Positions 62,406 to 64,000 of a DNA stretch of 64,000 bases are shown here, in pieces. The notes beneath the pieces are model-generated. The model saw only the letters and a list, made by a program, of their open reading frames with translations, did not search any database and was not told the DNA's origin. A program made the translations under genes and the position numbers. Every line of letters begins with the position of its first letter. Position 1 is the stretch's first letter. Source of the stretch: an uncultured Coriobacteriia bacterium (GTDB taxonomy: Bacteria; Actinomycetota; Coriobacteriia; Coriobacteriales; QAMH01); the NCBI GenBank assembly GCA_959608885.1, contig CAUHSG010000001.1:124001-188000 (forward strand). Reading direction: 5' to 3'.

Positions 62406-63200
62406 CTAGTGCGGATGGGTGGCCATGTTGATGTACGACGCCGACAATATGGCGAACACGAAGGCCTGGATGAAGGCGACCAGGCACTCGAGCGCGTACA
62501 TCACGACGAGAAGCAGGAACCATGCCACCGACGGCAGGCCCGCGATGAGGTCGATGGAGCCGCTGAACAGCGCAACCTGCAGGAAGCACGTGGTCGCGAT
62601 ACCGAACACCGCGAGGACCATGTGGCCCGCGAGCATGTTGCCGTAAAGACGAACGGCCAGCGTGAGAATGCGGATGACCATGGAGAAGAACTCAAGGAAC
62701 CAGATGACCGGAACCATGGGACCGGGAACGCCGCTCGGGCACAGCGACTTGAAGTACCCGCCTGCTCCCAGGGTCTTGAAACCGTAGAAGTTGAAGTAGA
62801 CGAACGATATGGTCGCAAGCGCCCAGGTGCACGAAATGGAACCCGTCGACGTCTTGAAGCCCGGAACGAGACCGAGCATGTTGCAAATGAGAATGAAGAA
62901 GAACAAAGTCGCCAGGAACGGGACGTGCTTCTTGAAACCATGCCCGATGACGTCTTCCGCGACGTTGCGATTAACGAACTCGTAGCCGTATTCGACCATA
63001 TTGTAGAACTTGTTGGTCGGAATGAGCTGCAGCTTCCTGGCAGCTATGAGGATCACCAGCAACGCGACGAAAAAGGCGATGAACAGCCAGATGTCGTACT
63101 GCGTGATGTTCCAGCCTCCGATGCTGAATACGGTCTGGGGCTCAAAATGCGCGGACAGGCCTTGGGCCTCTCCTACAAATGCGCCTAGAGCGTCTCCCAC
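62406..63200 (-). CDS. atpB: ATP synthase F0 subunit a
   Basis: This 264-residue membrane subunit contains the ion half-channels. It has about six hydrophobic segments, with the essential Arg in LTLAVRLYGNMLAGH and the C-terminal helix LECLVAFIQAFVFAILSASYI. It starts with GTG, one nt after the atpI-like stop, with GGGGGAGTAAG upstream. Length and topology are typical. Confidence 0.96.
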   Translation of the reverse strand: MGDALGAFVGEAQGLSAHFEPQTVFSIGGWNITQYDIWLFIAFFVALLVILIAARKLQLIPTNKFYNMVEYGYEFVNRNVAEDVIGHGFKKHVPFLATLFFFILICNMLGLVPGFKTSTGSISCTWALATISFVYFNFYGFKTLGAGGYFKSLCPSGVPGPMVPVIWFLEFFSMVIRILTLAVRLYGNMLAGHMVLAVFGIATTCFLQVALFSGSIDLIAGLPSVAWFLLLVVMYALECLVAFIQAFVFAILSASYINMATHPH

Positions 63201-63201
63201 C

Positions 63202-63519
63202 TTACTCCCCCTTCACTCGGGTCTCGTTCTTGTCACCACCGCGCTTGAAGACGTAATTCCTCTTCAAGACGAAGGCAATCGTTGCGCCGAGGAACACAAC
63301 CGCCTCCGCGATGGCGAAGCCGACCAGTCCATCTCGCGCCGTCATCGCACAAATGATGAGTCCAACCACCAAGATGATCAGCGAGACGAAGACACCTCCC
63401 AGCCCGAAGAGGCCGAAAGTCAATGTGTTCGTCGACGGGTGCTTGCGTGCCAATCTAAAAGCGAGAAACAGCGGGACGAAACCCAGAAGTCCCGTAAGGG
63501 CTCCGAAAAGTATGGGCAT
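63202..63519 (-). CDS. AtpI-like small membrane protein
   Basis: This 105-residue protein has three to four hydrophobic segments (PILFGALTGLLGFVPLFLAF, LGGVFVSLIILVVGLIICAM, GFAIAEAVVFLGATIAFVL) and a basic tail. It is in the operon position of AtpI, which assists c-ring assembly, but sequence similarity is low, so function is inferred from position. The ATG at 63519 has GGGGAGGA upstream. Confidence 0.65.
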   Translation of the reverse strand: MPILFGALTGLLGFVPLFLAFRLARKHPSTNTLTFGLFGLGGVFVSLIILVVGLIICAMTARDGLVGFAIAEAVVFLGATIAFVLKRNYVFKRGGDKNETRVKGE

Positions 63520-63575
63520 CGAACACGTTCCTCCCCGATAAACCGGCGACTCGGCATCAAGCACACCAATATGGG

Positions 63576-63584
63576 ATTGTAGCA
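63576..63584 (-). promoter_or_regulatory. Extended -10 promoter of the atp operon
   Basis: TGC-TACAAT on the minus strand (63576-63584) is an extended -10 element about 57 nt upstream of the atpI-like start. A TTGCAA lies 19 nt further upstream, a long spacing that the extended -10 could tolerate. Confidence 0.4.
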
Positions 63585-63689
63585 AAAGGCATTGGCAATC
63601 TTGCAAAGCGAAATTGTTTTTGTGTTTTATTCCGTGAACGGTGAAGCGTCCTTTGACGAGTACATTTACAAGCTCCTGAGCGGGGATTT

Positions 63690-64000
63690 CTATGCCTCGA
63701 AGCGGCGCACGATGATGCCGGACTCCTCCAGGAGCTCACGTGCGAGATTGTCCGGATACCCTTCCGCATAGACGATTTCGGCTATGCCCGCGTTGATGAG
63801 CATCTTGGTGCATTGCGTGCAGGGCTGCGTGGTGCAGTACAGGACGGAACCCTCGATGGACACACCGTAGCGCGCCGCCTGGATGATGGCGTTTTGCTCG
63901 GCATGGATACCGCGGCACAGCTCATGCTGCTGTCCGGAGGGAATGCCGAGCTTCTCGCGCAAGCAGCCGATGTCGAGACAATGTGCAAGACCCGAAGGTC
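63690..64000 (-). CDS. dCMP deaminase / ComEB-like cytidine deaminase, C-terminal part (runs off the right edge)
   Basis: The last 103 or so residues are visible, reading from beyond the right edge. The sequence PSGLAHCLDIGCLREKLGIPSGQQHELCRGIHAEQNAI contains the zinc His and catalytic Glu (HAEQNAI). TQPCTQCTKMLINAGI supplies the two zinc Cys. This pattern is typical of deoxycytidylate deaminases, which make dUMP from dCMP, the substrate of ThyX. The start lies outside the window. Confidence 0.9.
   Translation of the reverse strand, partial: PSGLAHCLDIGCLREKLGIPSGQQHELCRGIHAEQNAIIQAARYGVSIEGSVLYCTTQPCTQCTKMLINAGIAEIVYAEGYPDNLARELLEESGIIVRRFEA

Overview
The window is a GC-rich bacterial chromosome segment that is densely packed with housekeeping genes. 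It most likely comes from an actinomycetote of class Coriobacteriia (Eggerthellales-like). This is inferred from a mraZ-to-divIVA division cluster with SepF and without FtsA, a meso-DAP type MurE, ThyX in place of ThyA, long Ala/Lys/Glu-rich tails on L31 and Rho, and frequent GTG/TTG starts. I see no prophage, insertion sequence, CRISPR array or rRNA operon.

Layout. 1-4700: a truncated XRE regulator, an Hpt protein followed by a REC-GGDEF-EAL protein, and two exported cell-surface enzymes. 4692-5060: RNase P RNA on the minus strand, followed by a repeat array. 5344-26437: one long minus-strand envelope and division cluster. In transcription order it is mraZ, rsmH, ftsL, ftsI, murE, murF, mraY, murD, ftsW, murG, murC, murB, ftsQ, ftsZ, pgeF, yggS, sepF, proC, yggT, divIVA and a DUF167 gene. 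26823-28178: a short class III fructose-bisphosphatase reading outward. 28233-33314 (minus): tRNA-Arg, arylamine N-acetyltransferase, a membrane protein, def, fmt, rsmB. 33449-41422 (minus): efp, pyrH, frr, uppS, cdsA, dxr, rseP, ispG, trmO, combining translation factors with isoprenoid and phospholipid synthesis. 41658-42761: a Xaa-Pro peptidase. 42745-47719 (minus): thyX, a DUF1385 gene and aroC-aroK-aroB-aroQ. 47833-50522: small regulators, an iron-sulfur flavoprotein-like gene and a DMT transporter. 50697-53932: rpmE, and tal-rho. 54163-56232: rsmE and mtaB. 56520-63519: atpI-like, atpB, E, F, H, A, G, D, C. 63690-64000: a partial dCMP deaminase.

How it fits together. UppS and the Dxr/IspG pathway supply the undecaprenyl carrier used by MraY and MurG. 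Mur enzymes build the meso-DAP precursor, FtsW/FtsI polymerise and cross-link it, and FtsZ, SepF, FtsQ, FtsL and DivIVA direct it to the septum and poles. PgeF polices precursor fidelity.

The most unusual signals are non-coding. Five intergenic regions carry unrelated sequences with one shared design: direct copies of a short motif followed by, or enclosed by, an inverted copy, able to form large hairpins. Other points of interest are an apparent ATT start codon for mtaB, a mraZ promoter with TGGGA boxes between its -35 and -10 elements and a hairpin at the predicted RNA 5' end, a dyad upstream of ftsZ where ftsA would often be, an 18-kDa tailed L31, and a mosaic, shortened fbp.
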